Positions 7,763 through 16,137 of a stretch of DNA of 43,810 nt are shown here, in pieces. Positions within the stretch are counted from its first letter, which is position 1. Every line of letters begins with the position of its first letter. Source of the DNA: Lachnospiraceae bacterium (GTDB taxonomy: Bacteria; Bacillota; Clostridia; Lachnospirales; Lachnospiraceae); assembly GCA_022774505.1 (NCBI GenBank), contig JALFLW010000059.1:1-43810 (forward strand). Direction: 5' to 3'. The notes below the pieces were generated by a model, which was not told the origin of the DNA, ran no database searches, and saw only the letters and a list, made by a program, of their open reading frames with translations. A program made the translations under genes and the position numbers.

Positions 7763-8446
7763 ATGGATAATTATAATGGAGAAAGAGAAATGCCGGACAG
7801 GTATTCGCTGCGTGGAAAAGTGTTTCACCGCTTACGGGAGGATATTCTGTCCGGAAAGTATGCACAAAATGATGAGCTTCGGGAGGCTGCGATCAGTAAA
7901 TCAATGGGAGTATCCAGAACTCCGGTGAGAGAGGCACTGCGTCAGCTGGAACTGGAGGGACTGGTGACGATCATTCCCAATAAAGGTGCATATGTCAATG
8001 GGATCACGGCAAAGGACATATTTGACATATATGAAATAAGATCGTATCTGGAAGGACTTTGTGCAAAATGGGCATGCCGCAATATTACAGAAGAGCAGCT
8101 GGATGATCTGGATGAGATCACATATCTGAGTGATTTCCACATACAGAAGGAGCACTGGGAGCAGATATTTGAATTGGACAACAGATTCCATCTTTTACTG
8201 TATAAAGCGTGTGGAAGTACAGTATTAGAGCATATTTTGTCAGATTATCACCATTATGTGGAACGTGTCCGCAAGAATACACTTTCTTCTCAGGGAAGAG
8301 CAGGAAAGGCAGCCGAGGAGCATAAGGCTATTCTCAATGCCGTGCGCGAAAAGAATGAGGAGCTTGCCGAAAAGCTTGCAAATGAGCATATTTACCGTTC
8401 TCTGGAAAATATCAAGAAACAGGGAATGGAAAATCTTATGAAATAA
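7763..8446 (+). CDS. GntR-family regulator, FadR subfamily (FCD domain)
   Basis: A 227-residue transcription factor. The N-terminal winged helix (about 14-82) contains VFHRLREDILSGKY, SKSMGVSRTPVREALRQLE and the wing GLVTIIPNKGAYV. The C-terminal FCD domain is all-helical and keeps the metal/ligand-binding set: Asp and His in ELDNRFH, His in EEHKAI and His in NEHIYRS. FCD proteins sense small carboxylates or sugar acids. It is the first gene of the polysaccharide run and ends 18 bases before the sugar transferase gene, suggesting autoregulation and control of the cluster. An in-frame ATG at 7790 has an equally good ribosome site (GGAG eight bases upstream), so the first nine residues are uncertain. 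The effector is unknown. Confidence 0.88.
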   Translation: MDNYNGEREMPDRYSLRGKVFHRLREDILSGKYAQNDELREAAISKSMGVSRTPVREALRQLELEGLVTIIPNKGAYVNGITAKDIFDIYEIRSYLEGLCAKWACRNITEEQLDDLDEITYLSDFHIQKEHWEQIFELDNRFHLLLYKACGSTVLEHILSDYHHYVERVRKNTLSSQGRAGKAAEEHKAILNAVREKNEELAEKLANEHIYRSLENIKKQGMENLMK

Positions 8447-8464
8447 TAAAGGAAAAATAACCAC

Positions 8465-9886
8465 ATGGAAAAAGAAATGAAAAATTACGATCCATATAAA
8501 AGGACTATTCTATTTTTTGCTTCATTTATAAATATCATTTTGATGACGATCATCTTTGCATATTCATGGTACGGATATTATGCATCTACGATGTTTCAGA
8601 TCACATTTTACCGAAAGGGACATTATGCAATGCTGGCTTTATACGCATTGCTGATGTTTTTCTTTTCTACAATGTACGGAGGCTTGAAAATCGGCCAGCT
8701 TCGACGTATTGAGGTAATGCTGTCCCAATATCTGAGTCTTCTTTTTACAAATGCCGTGGCATATATAGTAATCTGTCTGCTGGCTTTTGGGATCGTTAAT
8801 CCGATGCAGTTGATCCTGGTAATGCTTTTGGAGATGTTTGTTGCAACCATATGGAACATCATTATCATACATTTCTATAATAGAATATTTCAGCCGTGGA
8901 AAATACTATTGATCTATGGAGAACGGCCTGCGGCAGATCTGGTATATAAGGTAGAAGCAAGAAGAGACAAGTATGCAATATATGATGCGATCAATATCGA
9001 CGAAGGAATTGATGTGATTGCAGAAAAGATGAAAGATTTTCAGGCGGTGATCATAGGTGACATATCAGCGATAAAGAGAAATGATATTTTAAAGTATTGT
9101 TATGCACATAAAATACGTGCGTACGTTATTCCGAAGGTTTCTGATATTATTTTGATGGGAGCGGACAGGATCCATGTATTTGATACACCGTTTCTACTGT
9201 CTAAGGGATACACTCTAAGCTTTGATCAGAGGCTTGCGAAACGGATACTGGATCTGGTTATTGCTGTTCCGCTGGCGCTGCTTCTGTCACCGGTCATGCT
9301 GATAACAGCATTGGCAATTAAACTGTATGATAAAGGACCGGTATTTTATAAGCAGGTCAGATGTACAAAGAATAACAGAGAGTTTGCGATCATTAAATTT
9401 CGAAGTATGATCGTTAATGCAGAGAGTGATGGCGTGGCAAAGCTGGCATCTGAAAATGACAGCAGGATCACACCGATAGGGAAGTTTATCCGGGCAACAA
9501 GGATTGATGAACTTCCACAGCTTATTAATATTATCCGGGGGGATATGTCATTTGTAGGTCCAAGACCGGAAAGGCCGGAGATCATCAGGGAATATTGTGA
9601 AAATATGCCGGAATTTTCATTTCGGACCCGGGTTAAGGCCGGATTGACGGGATTTGCCCAGGTGTATGGAAAGTACAATACGACACCTTATGACAAACTG
9701 AAGCTGGATTTGTTCTATATTGAGAACTATTCATTCTGGATGGATCTGAAACTGATCCTTATGACGGTTAAGACAATACTGAAAAAAGACGCTACCGAGG
9801 GTGTTGCAGACGGACAGGTGACGGCTCAGAAGGAGGAGCAGCAGGAGTCGGTAGAGGACATTGTCAGGGAAATAATAAAAAAATAA
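8465..9886 (+). CDS. Polyprenyl-phosphate sugar phosphotransferase (WcaJ/EpsL-like)
   Basis: A 473-residue initiating enzyme that transfers a sugar-1-phosphate from a nucleotide sugar to undecaprenyl phosphate. Four hydrophobic helices occupy about residues 12-140, then a cytoplasmic Rossmann-like segment, then a re-entrant helix (LVIAVPLALLLSPVMLITAL). The C-terminal bacterial sugar transferase domain has KFRSMIVNAE, the catalytic-region RIDELPQLINIIRGDM, FVGPRPERPE and KAGLTGFAQVYG. The length and order match the multi-helix WcaJ class. It should build the first lipid-linked sugar of the glycan that the downstream glycosyltransferases extend. The acidic C-terminal tail (about 445-473) is not part of the domain. 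Confidence 0.9.
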   Translation: MEKEMKNYDPYKRTILFFASFINIILMTIIFAYSWYGYYASTMFQITFYRKGHYAMLALYALLMFFFSTMYGGLKIGQLRRIEVMLSQYLSLLFTNAVAYIVICLLAFGIVNPMQLILVMLLEMFVATIWNIIIIHFYNRIFQPWKILLIYGERPAADLVYKVEARRDKYAIYDAINIDEGIDVIAEKMKDFQAVIIGDISAIKRNDILKYCYAHKIRAYVIPKVSDIILMGADRIHVFDTPFLLSKGYTLSFDQRLAKRILDLVIAVPLALLLSPVMLITALAIKLYDKGPVFYKQVRCTKNNREFAIIKFRSMIVNAESDGVAKLASENDSRITPIGKFIRATRIDELPQLINIIRGDMSFVGPRPERPEIIREYCENMPEFSFRTRVKAGLTGFAQVYGKYNTTPYDKLKLDLFYIENYSFWMDLKLILMTVKTILKKDATEGVADGQVTAQKEEQQESVEDIVREIIKK

Positions 9887-9928
9887 CAGTGAATCGGTAG
9901 TAGTATCAGAGATAGAGGATATACAGAA

Positions 9929-11185
9929 ATGGGGAAAATCATGAAGGCGTTGATCGTTACAAGAGTGAGCGGGTTTCTTCCGCAGTTTGAAGCGAACAAT
10001 GTGAAAATATTGCAGGAGATGGGCTATGAGGTTCATTATGCGGCAAATTTTAATACAGTCGTATATGGAAAGGATAATCATCGTCTGGAGGGGCTTGGAC
10101 TGGTCTGTCATCAGATTGATTTTGAAAGATCTCCGTTTTCACCGGGGGTTCGAAAAGCATATAAGCAGTTAAAGGAATTGATGGAACAGGAATCTTTTGA
10201 CCTGATACATTGTCATATGCCGATGAGTGGAGTTGTAGCACGAATGGCTGCACAGGCAGTGCGGAAACGATCGGGCAGGAAGGTTCCTGTGTTGTATACG
10301 GCTCATGGACTTCATTTTTATCAGGGAGCTCCGTTAAAAAACTGGATCTATTATCCGGTAGAACGTTTTCTGGCAAGGTATACAGATCGTTTGATCCTGA
10401 TCAATGAGGAGGATTATAAACGAGCCGGTAAATTTCCTATCCGTGGCAGAGTAGAGCGTATCATGGGAGTCGGTATGCGGCTGGAAAGGTTTGATGCATG
10501 GAAAAAGGAAGAATATTCTATCGGCAGAAAAGTGACAGATGCAGACAATGGAGTAAAGGACATTTATGAGGAATATGGGATACCGGAGGAATACGGCATC
10601 CTGATCAGTGTGGGAGAGATTACACAGCGAAAGAATCACATAGTCATGATCGATGCAATGAAGGAATTACTGGATCTTCCATTGGTTTATGTGATCTGTG
10701 GATCCGGTCCCTGGGAAGAAAAGCTGAAAATGCATGTAAAGGAGCAGGGATTAGAAAGCAGAGTAAAATTTGCAGGTTATGTTGATCAGATCCCGGGAGT
10801 TTTGAAGCAGGCGGACTGTTTTGTATTCCCATCTTTTCAAGAGGGACTGCCGGTTGCAGTGATGGAGGCGATGGCTGTTGGTCTTCCTGTTATTGCGACC
10901 GGGATCAGAGGTATCACGGATCTTTTAGAACACACGAAGGGCGGATATCTGGTAGATGACTGGGAACCTGAAAATTATGCCGTAAAGGTGCGGCGGATGT
11001 TTTCGGAGAGAGGCGGAAAGAGTCCGGTTTCCCGTGAGGTCAGACGACAGGACATGGGACAGTGGAACCGTCAGAGGATAAAAGAGTTTGCACTGCCGGT
11101 GGTAGAAAAGAAAATGAGAGAAATATATAGATCCGTAATGGAGGAATATAATGAAAACGTTACAGATATTAATGTCGACTTATAA
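9929..11185 (+). CDS. GT4-family glycosyltransferase (EpsD-like)
   Basis: A 418-residue GT-B fold enzyme. The N-terminal acceptor domain has the typical GFLPQFEANNV and HCHMPMSGVVAR segments; the C-terminal donor domain has GEITQRKNH, CGSGPWEEKL, VDQIPGVLKQADCFVFPS and the retaining GT4 signature FQEGLPVAVMEAMAVGLPVIAT, where the Glu residues bind the nucleotide sugar. The N-terminal motif resembles EpsD-like exopolysaccharide transferases. GAGGATATACAGAA precedes the start. It follows the initiating transferase by 42 bases and overlaps the next glycosyltransferase by 35, so translation is probably coupled. It probably adds the second or a later sugar; the specific linkage cannot be read. Confidence 0.88.
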   Translation: MGKIMKALIVTRVSGFLPQFEANNVKILQEMGYEVHYAANFNTVVYGKDNHRLEGLGLVCHQIDFERSPFSPGVRKAYKQLKELMEQESFDLIHCHMPMSGVVARMAAQAVRKRSGRKVPVLYTAHGLHFYQGAPLKNWIYYPVERFLARYTDRLILINEEDYKRAGKFPIRGRVERIMGVGMRLERFDAWKKEEYSIGRKVTDADNGVKDIYEEYGIPEEYGILISVGEITQRKNHIVMIDAMKELLDLPLVYVICGSGPWEEKLKMHVKEQGLESRVKFAGYVDQIPGVLKQADCFVFPSFQEGLPVAVMEAMAVGLPVIATGIRGITDLLEHTKGGYLVDDWEPENYAVKVRRMFSERGGKSPVSREVRRQDMGQWNRQRIKEFALPVVEKKMREIYRSVMEEYNENVTDINVDL

Positions 11186-12077
11186 TGGGGTACAGTATAT
11201 AAGAGAACAGCTTGATTCCCTGCTGGAGCAGGACTGTGAAAAGTTTGGCAGGGCAGCTTTTAAGATACTGATACGTGATGATGGTTCAACAGATGGAACA
11301 CAGGAAATTTTGGAGGAGTATGCCAGACGAAGTCCAGGGAAGATCGTCTGGTATCAGGGCGAAAATAAAGGAGTTATCCAAAGTTTTTTTGAAGTTCTTG
11401 GCAGGGCTGAACGATCAGATTATTATGCATTTTGTGATCAGGATGATTACTGGATGCCGTCTAAAATGACGAGAGCTGTGGAAGTGCTTGATACCATGAG
11501 TGCGCAGAAGCCTTCCTTATATTGCTGCCGGCCCAAACTGGTTGATAAAGATCTTGGACCATTGGAATCAGAAATTGTACGGCCTCCGATGCGGCCGGAT
11601 TTTCGTAATGCAGTGATCGAAAATATTGTGACGGGATGCACGGCAGTATTTAACCGGAAATTATGTGAGATGGTACTGGGAGAGCTCCCGGAGTTTACGG
11701 TGATGCATGACTGGTGGCTTTATCTGATTGCTTCATGTTTTGGGGAGATTTATTATGATGAGACATCGTATATATGTTACCGGCAGCATCAGGGAAATGT
11801 ATTGGGAACGAAGACCAGAAAGATGGATGAGTGGAAGATGCGGCTCAGGCGATTTCGCGGCAACCGTGGAAACCTTAGTCATCAGGTCGGTGAATTTGTC
11901 CGTATTTTTGAAAAAACAGATCCGGATAATAAAAATATATTGCTGGCTAAAAGATTTTTGGAGGTGCGGGATTCTTTTTGGCAGAGGAGAAAATTTTTGC
12001 ATGAGACAGAAATATATCGTCAGAGAAAAGAGGATGACAGGATTTTTCATATAATTCTTTTGATGGGAAATTATTGA
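11151..12077 (+). CDS. GT2-family glycosyltransferase (rhamnosyltransferase-like)
   Basis: A 308-residue GT-A enzyme. The N-terminal QILMSTYNGVQYI and RDDGSTDGT strands and the DXD region FCDQDDYW are intact. Later motifs include GCTAVFNRKL and MHDWWLYLIA, which are typical of RfbF/WsaF-like enzymes that add rhamnose or a related deoxy sugar to O-antigen type polymers. GGAGGAATATA before the ATG at 11151 supports a start inside the previous gene. There is no membrane helix, so it should act at the cytoplasmic face on the lipid-linked intermediate. Donor sugar is inferred only by resemblance. Confidence 0.85.
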   Translation: MKTLQILMSTYNGVQYIREQLDSLLEQDCEKFGRAAFKILIRDDGSTDGTQEILEEYARRSPGKIVWYQGENKGVIQSFFEVLGRAERSDYYAFCDQDDYWMPSKMTRAVEVLDTMSAQKPSLYCCRPKLVDKDLGPLESEIVRPPMRPDFRNAVIENIVTGCTAVFNRKLCEMVLGELPEFTVMHDWWLYLIASCFGEIYYDETSYICYRQHQGNVLGTKTRKMDEWKMRLRRFRGNRGNLSHQVGEFVRIFEKTDPDNKNILLAKRFLEVRDSFWQRRKFLHETEIYRQRKEDDRIFHIILLMGNY

Positions 12078-12122
12078 TACAGAGAGAAATATGGCACTTT
12101 TGAGTTGGAGGCATACAGATTC

Positions 12123-13832
12123 ATGAGTACAATAGCAAAAATAGGGCGGTTTTGCAGAGAATATGGCATAGGATATACGATGCGCAAAGTATATTACCGC
12201 GGTCTTATCAAATATTATCTCGGGAAAAAATACTGTCCAATCACCATATCGGAGGAGGAAAAAACTCAGCAAAGCAGCTGGATTCCGGACAGAACGGTTA
12301 AGATCAGTATTGTGGTGCCTCTTTATAATACAAAGGAGCAGTTTCTGCGTCAACTGATCAGTTCCGTTGAAGCTCAGACGTACTCTGACTGGGAGCTGTG
12401 TCTGGCGGATGCAAGTGATGATCCGGAGATGGCAGAGGTTATCCGTAAGATTGTGGGAGAATATCAGGCGAAGGATGAAAGAATACGTTATCGGAAACTG
12501 GAAAGCAATGAGGGGATATCAGAAAATACAAATCATGGAATTGAAATGAGTACCGGGGATTTTATTGCATTACTGGATCACGATGATCTTCTGCATCCTT
12601 CGGCACTTTATGATGTCATGCAGGAGATCAATTATCATCAGGGAGAATTTATTTATACAGATGAATTATCTTTTGACGAGACGGCAGACAAAGTTCAAAA
12701 TATTCATTTTAAACCGGATTTTTCTTCGGAAAGTTTTCGCTCTAATAATTATATCTGCCATTTCTCCGTGTTTTCCAGGCGGTTACTGGAAAAAGCAGGA
12801 ATGTTTCGAAAGGAGTTTGACGGAAGTCAGGATTATGATATGCTGCTTCGGCTGACGGATGAGGCAGACAATATCTGTCATGTGCCAAAGGTGAGATATT
12901 ACTGGCGGGTCCATGCCGGCTCGGTTGCCTCCTCGGCAGCGGCAAAACCATATACAATAGAGGCCGGGAGGAGAGCACTGGAGGAACACTTAAAGAGAAA
13001 AGGGATTTCAGGAACTGTGGAGGCAGCAGAGGGATATGGACCTTTTTACCGGGTACATTATGAAGTTGCTCAGAAGTGTAAGATACTGGTCATGACAGAG
13101 TCGGAGGATACGGCACAGAGGCTGCAGCGTGAGCTGGAGGATCTGCCGTATCAAATAGAGATATATCCAGTGATTGGACCAAGATTTGAGATTGATGAAA
13201 AGAGGTTTGATATTATAGTCCTCGTTCGTGACGGATATTTTCCGCAAAAGCCGGGAGGGGCATGGCTTACCGAGCTTTTATCCTGCCTGGTGCCAAAGGA
13301 AAATATGGCTGCCGCACCTGTTGTATATGATAAACGCGGCAGGATCGATCATGCCGGATACAGCTACAGTGCAGAAAGGGTTGAAAACATATTCCCATTG
13401 TACAGGGGGATACCGGCAAAGGATCCGGGATATATGTACAGACTTGCATTTCGACAGAATGTATCTTTGCTGGGTGGTGCTGTTTTGGCAGTCAGAAAAG
13501 AAGTGTACTGTGACTGGGTAGAGGAAAATCTTCAGGTTGGCACCCGAAAATGGAACGGCTGGGGTGCGTTTTCGGATCAGACCTGGTTTTCTCTCTGTCT
13601 GAAGGCAAAGAAACGCTGGGGAGAGTGTGTATGTACACCGTATGCACCGTTTATAAAGAGTGAGTATCATAAAAGCAGCCGCAAAAAGAAAAAAACAGCA
13701 GAGCAGAAAGAGCATTGGCGAAGTTTTTTTGCTATGTGGGACAGAATGTTTAAAAAGAGAGATCCTCATGGAAACCCCGGAATGGAGAAAATGGGGAAAT
13801 ATTATTTCTGGGGGAATCCTTTACAGAAATAA
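12123..13832 (+). CDS. GT2-family glycosyltransferase with a second, reduced domain
   Basis: A 569-residue protein. The first GT-A domain (about 55-270) has ISIVVPLYNT, LADASDD and the DXD motif in ALLDHDDLLHP, plus GSQDYDMLLRL and the YYWRVHAGS end typical of RfbC/RgpF-like transferases. After about residue 300 a second region begins with a beta strand (KILVMTES) and later has a GT-like segment LLGGAVLAVRK, but no DXD is seen in it, so it may be a degenerate copy or an acceptor domain. The C-terminus is strongly basic (SSRKKKKTAEQKE). The ATG at 12123 with GGAGG 11 bases upstream is preferred to a TTG at 12105. It sits between another GT2 gene and glf. Confidence 0.83.
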   Translation: MSTIAKIGRFCREYGIGYTMRKVYYRGLIKYYLGKKYCPITISEEEKTQQSSWIPDRTVKISIVVPLYNTKEQFLRQLISSVEAQTYSDWELCLADASDDPEMAEVIRKIVGEYQAKDERIRYRKLESNEGISENTNHGIEMSTGDFIALLDHDDLLHPSALYDVMQEINYHQGEFIYTDELSFDETADKVQNIHFKPDFSSESFRSNNYICHFSVFSRRLLEKAGMFRKEFDGSQDYDMLLRLTDEADNICHVPKVRYYWRVHAGSVASSAAAKPYTIEAGRRALEEHLKRKGISGTVEAAEGYGPFYRVHYEVAQKCKILVMTESEDTAQRLQRELEDLPYQIEIYPVIGPRFEIDEKRFDIIVLVRDGYFPQKPGGAWLTELLSCLVPKENMAAAPVVYDKRGRIDHAGYSYSAERVENIFPLYRGIPAKDPGYMYRLAFRQNVSLLGGAVLAVRKEVYCDWVEENLQVGTRKWNGWGAFSDQTWFSLCLKAKKRWGECVCTPYAPFIKSEYHKSSRKKKKTAEQKEHWRSFFAMWDRMFKKRDPHGNPGMEKMGKYYFWGNPLQK

Positions 13833-13889
13833 GGCAGAGGAGTATGATATAGATTGCATTTTGACAAAGCGAAGAAAAGAGGGGAAAGA

Positions 13890-14981
13890 ATGAAATATGA
13901 CTATCTTATTGTAGGTGCGGGTTTATATGGTGCGGTATTTGCACGGGAAATGACAGACCGGGGGAAAAAATGCCTTGTGATCGAAAAGAGAGATCATATT
14001 GCTGGAAATATTTATACGGAGGAAGTAGATGGGATATATGTTCATCGTTATGGAGCTCATATTTTCCATACTTCTGACAAGAATATATGGGAGTATGTCA
14101 ACAGATATGCAGAATTTAATCAATATATCAATTCTCCCGTCGCAGTTTACGGAGATGAACTGTATAATCTGCCATTTAATATGAATACTTTCAGTAAAAT
14201 GTGGGGGATCAGGACGCCTGCTCAGGCAAAGGAGATCATAGAGAAGCAGATTGAAGAAGCAGGAATTACCGAACCGGCGAATCTGGAGGAACAGGCGATC
14301 AGTCTGGTGGGAACGGATGTGTATGAAAAATTGATCAAGGGATATACCAGAAAGCAGTGGGGGAGAGAATGTACGGAGCTTCCTGCATTTATCATTAAGA
14401 GGCTTCCGCTGAGATTTACCTATGATAATAATTATTTTAATGATCGTTATCAGGGAATCCCGATGAATGGTTATACGGACATGGTAGAAAAGATGCTTGA
14501 TGGAATCGAGGTACGTCTGAATACAGATTATTTTTCGGTACGCGGGGAGATAGAGGCAGATAAAACAGTATATACAGGTCCGATTGATGAATATTTCGGA
14601 TATCAGCTCGGGCATTTGCAGTATCGGTCGCTGCGGTTTGAAACAGAAGAGCTGGACTGTGATAATTATCAGGGGAATGCTGTTGTGAATTATACTTCGG
14701 CTGATGTACCATATACCAGGATCATTGAGCACAAGCATTTTAATTTTGGAAAACAGCCGGTTACTGTGATCACCAGAGAATATTCATCGGAGTGGACACC
14801 GGGGGAGGAACCGTATTATCCGGTCAATGACCGGCGAAATACGGATTTATATCATCAGTATCAGCTGTTGGCAGAGAAGGAGCCGGATCTGATCTTTGGG
14901 GGAAGATTAGGTCAGTATCAGTATTTTGATATGGATAAGGTGATCGCATCAGCATTAAATTGTGTGGCTCTGCAAAAATAG
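13890..14981 (+). CDS. glf: UDP-galactopyranose mutase
   Basis: A 363-residue FAD enzyme that converts UDP-galactopyranose to UDP-galactofuranose. It opens with the dinucleotide-binding motif YLIVGAGLYGAVFA, continues with CLVIEKRDHIAGN and YGAHIFHT, and has the substrate-binding KGYTRKQWG segment, the PLRFTYDNNYF strand and the C-terminal FGGRLGQYQYFDMDKVI flavin contact. AGGGGAAAGA before the ATG at 13890 fixes the start; the longer frame from 13854 adds residues not shared by the family. Its place after four sugar transferases implies that the polysaccharide contains galactofuranose. A dedicated galactofuranosyltransferase must therefore be one of the neighbouring GT2 enzymes or lie elsewhere. 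Confidence 0.95.
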   Translation: MKYDYLIVGAGLYGAVFAREMTDRGKKCLVIEKRDHIAGNIYTEEVDGIYVHRYGAHIFHTSDKNIWEYVNRYAEFNQYINSPVAVYGDELYNLPFNMNTFSKMWGIRTPAQAKEIIEKQIEEAGITEPANLEEQAISLVGTDVYEKLIKGYTRKQWGRECTELPAFIIKRLPLRFTYDNNYFNDRYQGIPMNGYTDMVEKMLDGIEVRLNTDYFSVRGEIEADKTVYTGPIDEYFGYQLGHLQYRSLRFETEELDCDNYQGNAVVNYTSADVPYTRIIEHKHFNFGKQPVTVITREYSSEWTPGEEPYYPVNDRRNTDLYHQYQLLAEKEPDLIFGGRLGQYQYFDMDKVIASALNCVALQK

Positions 14982-15062
14982 AGGGAATACAGGCTGTATG
15001 ATGCCGGAATAAGATTTCTTGCTTATGGGGGTATAGAAAAGTAAGAAAGGCAGGAAAAGACA

Positions 15063-15962
15063 ATGAAAATCAGTAAAATACGTGTTTTGGCAGGAATTAT
15101 GATAATGGCTTTGCTGCTTTTGCAGGTAGAAGTGCCTCAGCGGGTAAACGCTGCAGGACGCCCTGTGATGATGGTATTAAATGCGAAGGCCATACTGATC
15201 AAGCCGAAACAGAAACAGACTTTGAAGGTTGCTTTTGTGGCACCGGCTAAAGCGAGCAAATCCGTAAAGTATGAGATTGCAAACAGAAAGATCGCAACAG
15301 TTTCCAAAAAAGGAATCGTAAAAGGAAAAAAGATTGGAGTTACAACAATCCGTGTCACATCAAAGAAGAATAAAAAAATAAAAAAACTTGTTAAAGTCAT
15401 CGTAGCCAAAGAGCTGCCTAAAAAGGTGACACTTTCGGCAGGTTCCTTAAAGCTTAAGATCGGAAATAAAAAAACATTGAAGACAACGGTGACACCAAAG
15501 AGTGTTTTAAAGACGAATAAAAAGGGATATTGGAATAGCAGCAATTCTGACGTGGCAGAGGTGACAAATAAAGGTGTTGTCAAAGCGGTAAAAGAAGGAA
15601 AGGCAGTGGTCACGTTTAAAACGATGAATGGAAAGAAAGCTTCCTGCAGCATAACCGTTATTTCTAAAGAGGACACCACAAAGCCCATATCCACGGAAAC
15701 ACCGGCTCCGGAACCGGCCGGTAGTCAGGAACCGACAGCTGCACCTGTTATAACAGCAGAACCGGCCAGTGGATCGTCCATAACGTCCGAACCGGTCAGT
15801 GGCCCGGCCATAACATCGGGCGTGGTATCCGAACCGGTCAGTGGTTCAGCCGTGCAGGAAACGGCATTAAAGCAGACTGGCAGGGGTCCTTTGCAGGGGC
15901 AGGGCTTATGGAAACGGTGTCTGCAGAATATCAAGGCACTTGTAAAAAGAGTGGGAGAATAA
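15063..15962 (+). CDS. Secreted Big_2 (bacterial Ig-like) domain protein
   Basis: A 299-residue exported protein. A signal peptide covers about residues 1-30 (basic start, hydrophobic IMIMALLLLQ, cleavage expected after VNA). Two bacterial Ig-like type 2 domains follow: about 35-115, with NRKIATVSKKGIVKGKK, and about 120-202, with SSNSDVAEVTNKGVVKA. Both are very lysine-rich. A Pro/Thr/Ser/Glu region (205-262) contains imperfect repeats of EPVSGPAIT type, as in wall-spanning linkers. The last 35 residues are basic and amphipathic, and show no LPXTG motif, so the attachment mode is unclear and the gene may be a shortened version of a longer surface protein. As the last gene of the polysaccharide run it may bind or display the glycan. 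Confidence 0.75.
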   Translation: MKISKIRVLAGIMIMALLLLQVEVPQRVNAAGRPVMMVLNAKAILIKPKQKQTLKVAFVAPAKASKSVKYEIANRKIATVSKKGIVKGKKIGVTTIRVTSKKNKKIKKLVKVIVAKELPKKVTLSAGSLKLKIGNKKTLKTTVTPKSVLKTNKKGYWNSSNSDVAEVTNKGVVKAVKEGKAVVTFKTMNGKKASCSITVISKEDTTKPISTETPAPEPAGSQEPTAAPVITAEPASGSSITSEPVSGPAITSGVVSEPVSGSAVQETALKQTGRGPLQGQGLWKRCLQNIKALVKRVGE

Positions 15963-15984
15963 AAGATATTCCAAATGTTAAGTC

Positions 15985-16013
15985 TTGACAATTTTATATA
16001 ATCGTAATAAGAT
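15985..16013 (+). promoter_or_regulatory. Sigma-A promoter for htpG
   Basis: A perfect TTGACA is followed after 17 bases by TAAGAT. The expected start of transcription, about 16020-16021, falls inside the left arm of the 26-bp palindrome at 16014-16074. No other convincing promoter lies between the Big_2 gene and htpG. Confidence 0.7.
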
Positions 16014-16082
16014 ATCTACCAGAATGATTGTTAGCAGTCCAATGAAGTGACTGCTAACAATCATTCTGGTAGATTTTTTTTT
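16014..16082 (+). terminator. 26-bp stem with T9 tract upstream of htpG
   Basis: A perfect 26-bp inverted repeat with a 9-base loop is followed directly by nine T residues, an ideal intrinsic terminator for transcripts coming through from the polysaccharide operon. RNA started at the overlapping htpG promoter would lack about seven bases at the foot of the left arm, leaving GGTAGAT unpaired between stem and U-tract. Such a transcript might escape termination (inference). Confidence 0.85.
16031..16057. promoter_or_regulatory. CIRCE-like HrcA operator
   Basis: TTAGCAGTC-N9-GACTGCTAA. The known CIRCE element bound by the heat-shock repressor HrcA is TTAGCACTC-N9-GAGTGCTAA. Each arm here differs at one position, symmetrically, and the 9-base spacing is exact. 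It lies just after the predicted htpG transcription start, where HrcA operators commonly lie. It is also the core of the 26-bp terminator-like stem, so a chance origin from terminator selection cannot be excluded. Confidence 0.6.
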
Positions 16083-16137
16083 AGAGTATTTCGCAGAAGA
16101 TCGTGCTGCGGACAGAGAAGACATAGGAGGTTTTAGT

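Noticed and set aside
11733-12353. 206-codon minus-strand frame across two GT2 genes
   Set aside because: Crosses the boundary of two well-supported plus-strand genes and resembles no family.
13923-14738. 271-codon minus-strand frame inside glf
   Set aside because: Antisense shadow of a conserved flavoenzyme; no start signal and no protein-like domain pattern.
15137-15694. 185-codon hydrophobic minus-strand frame in the Big_2 gene
   Set aside because: The hydrophobic Phe/Val-rich sequence is simply the complement of Lys-rich codons (AAA/AAG to TTT/CTT); no ribosome site.
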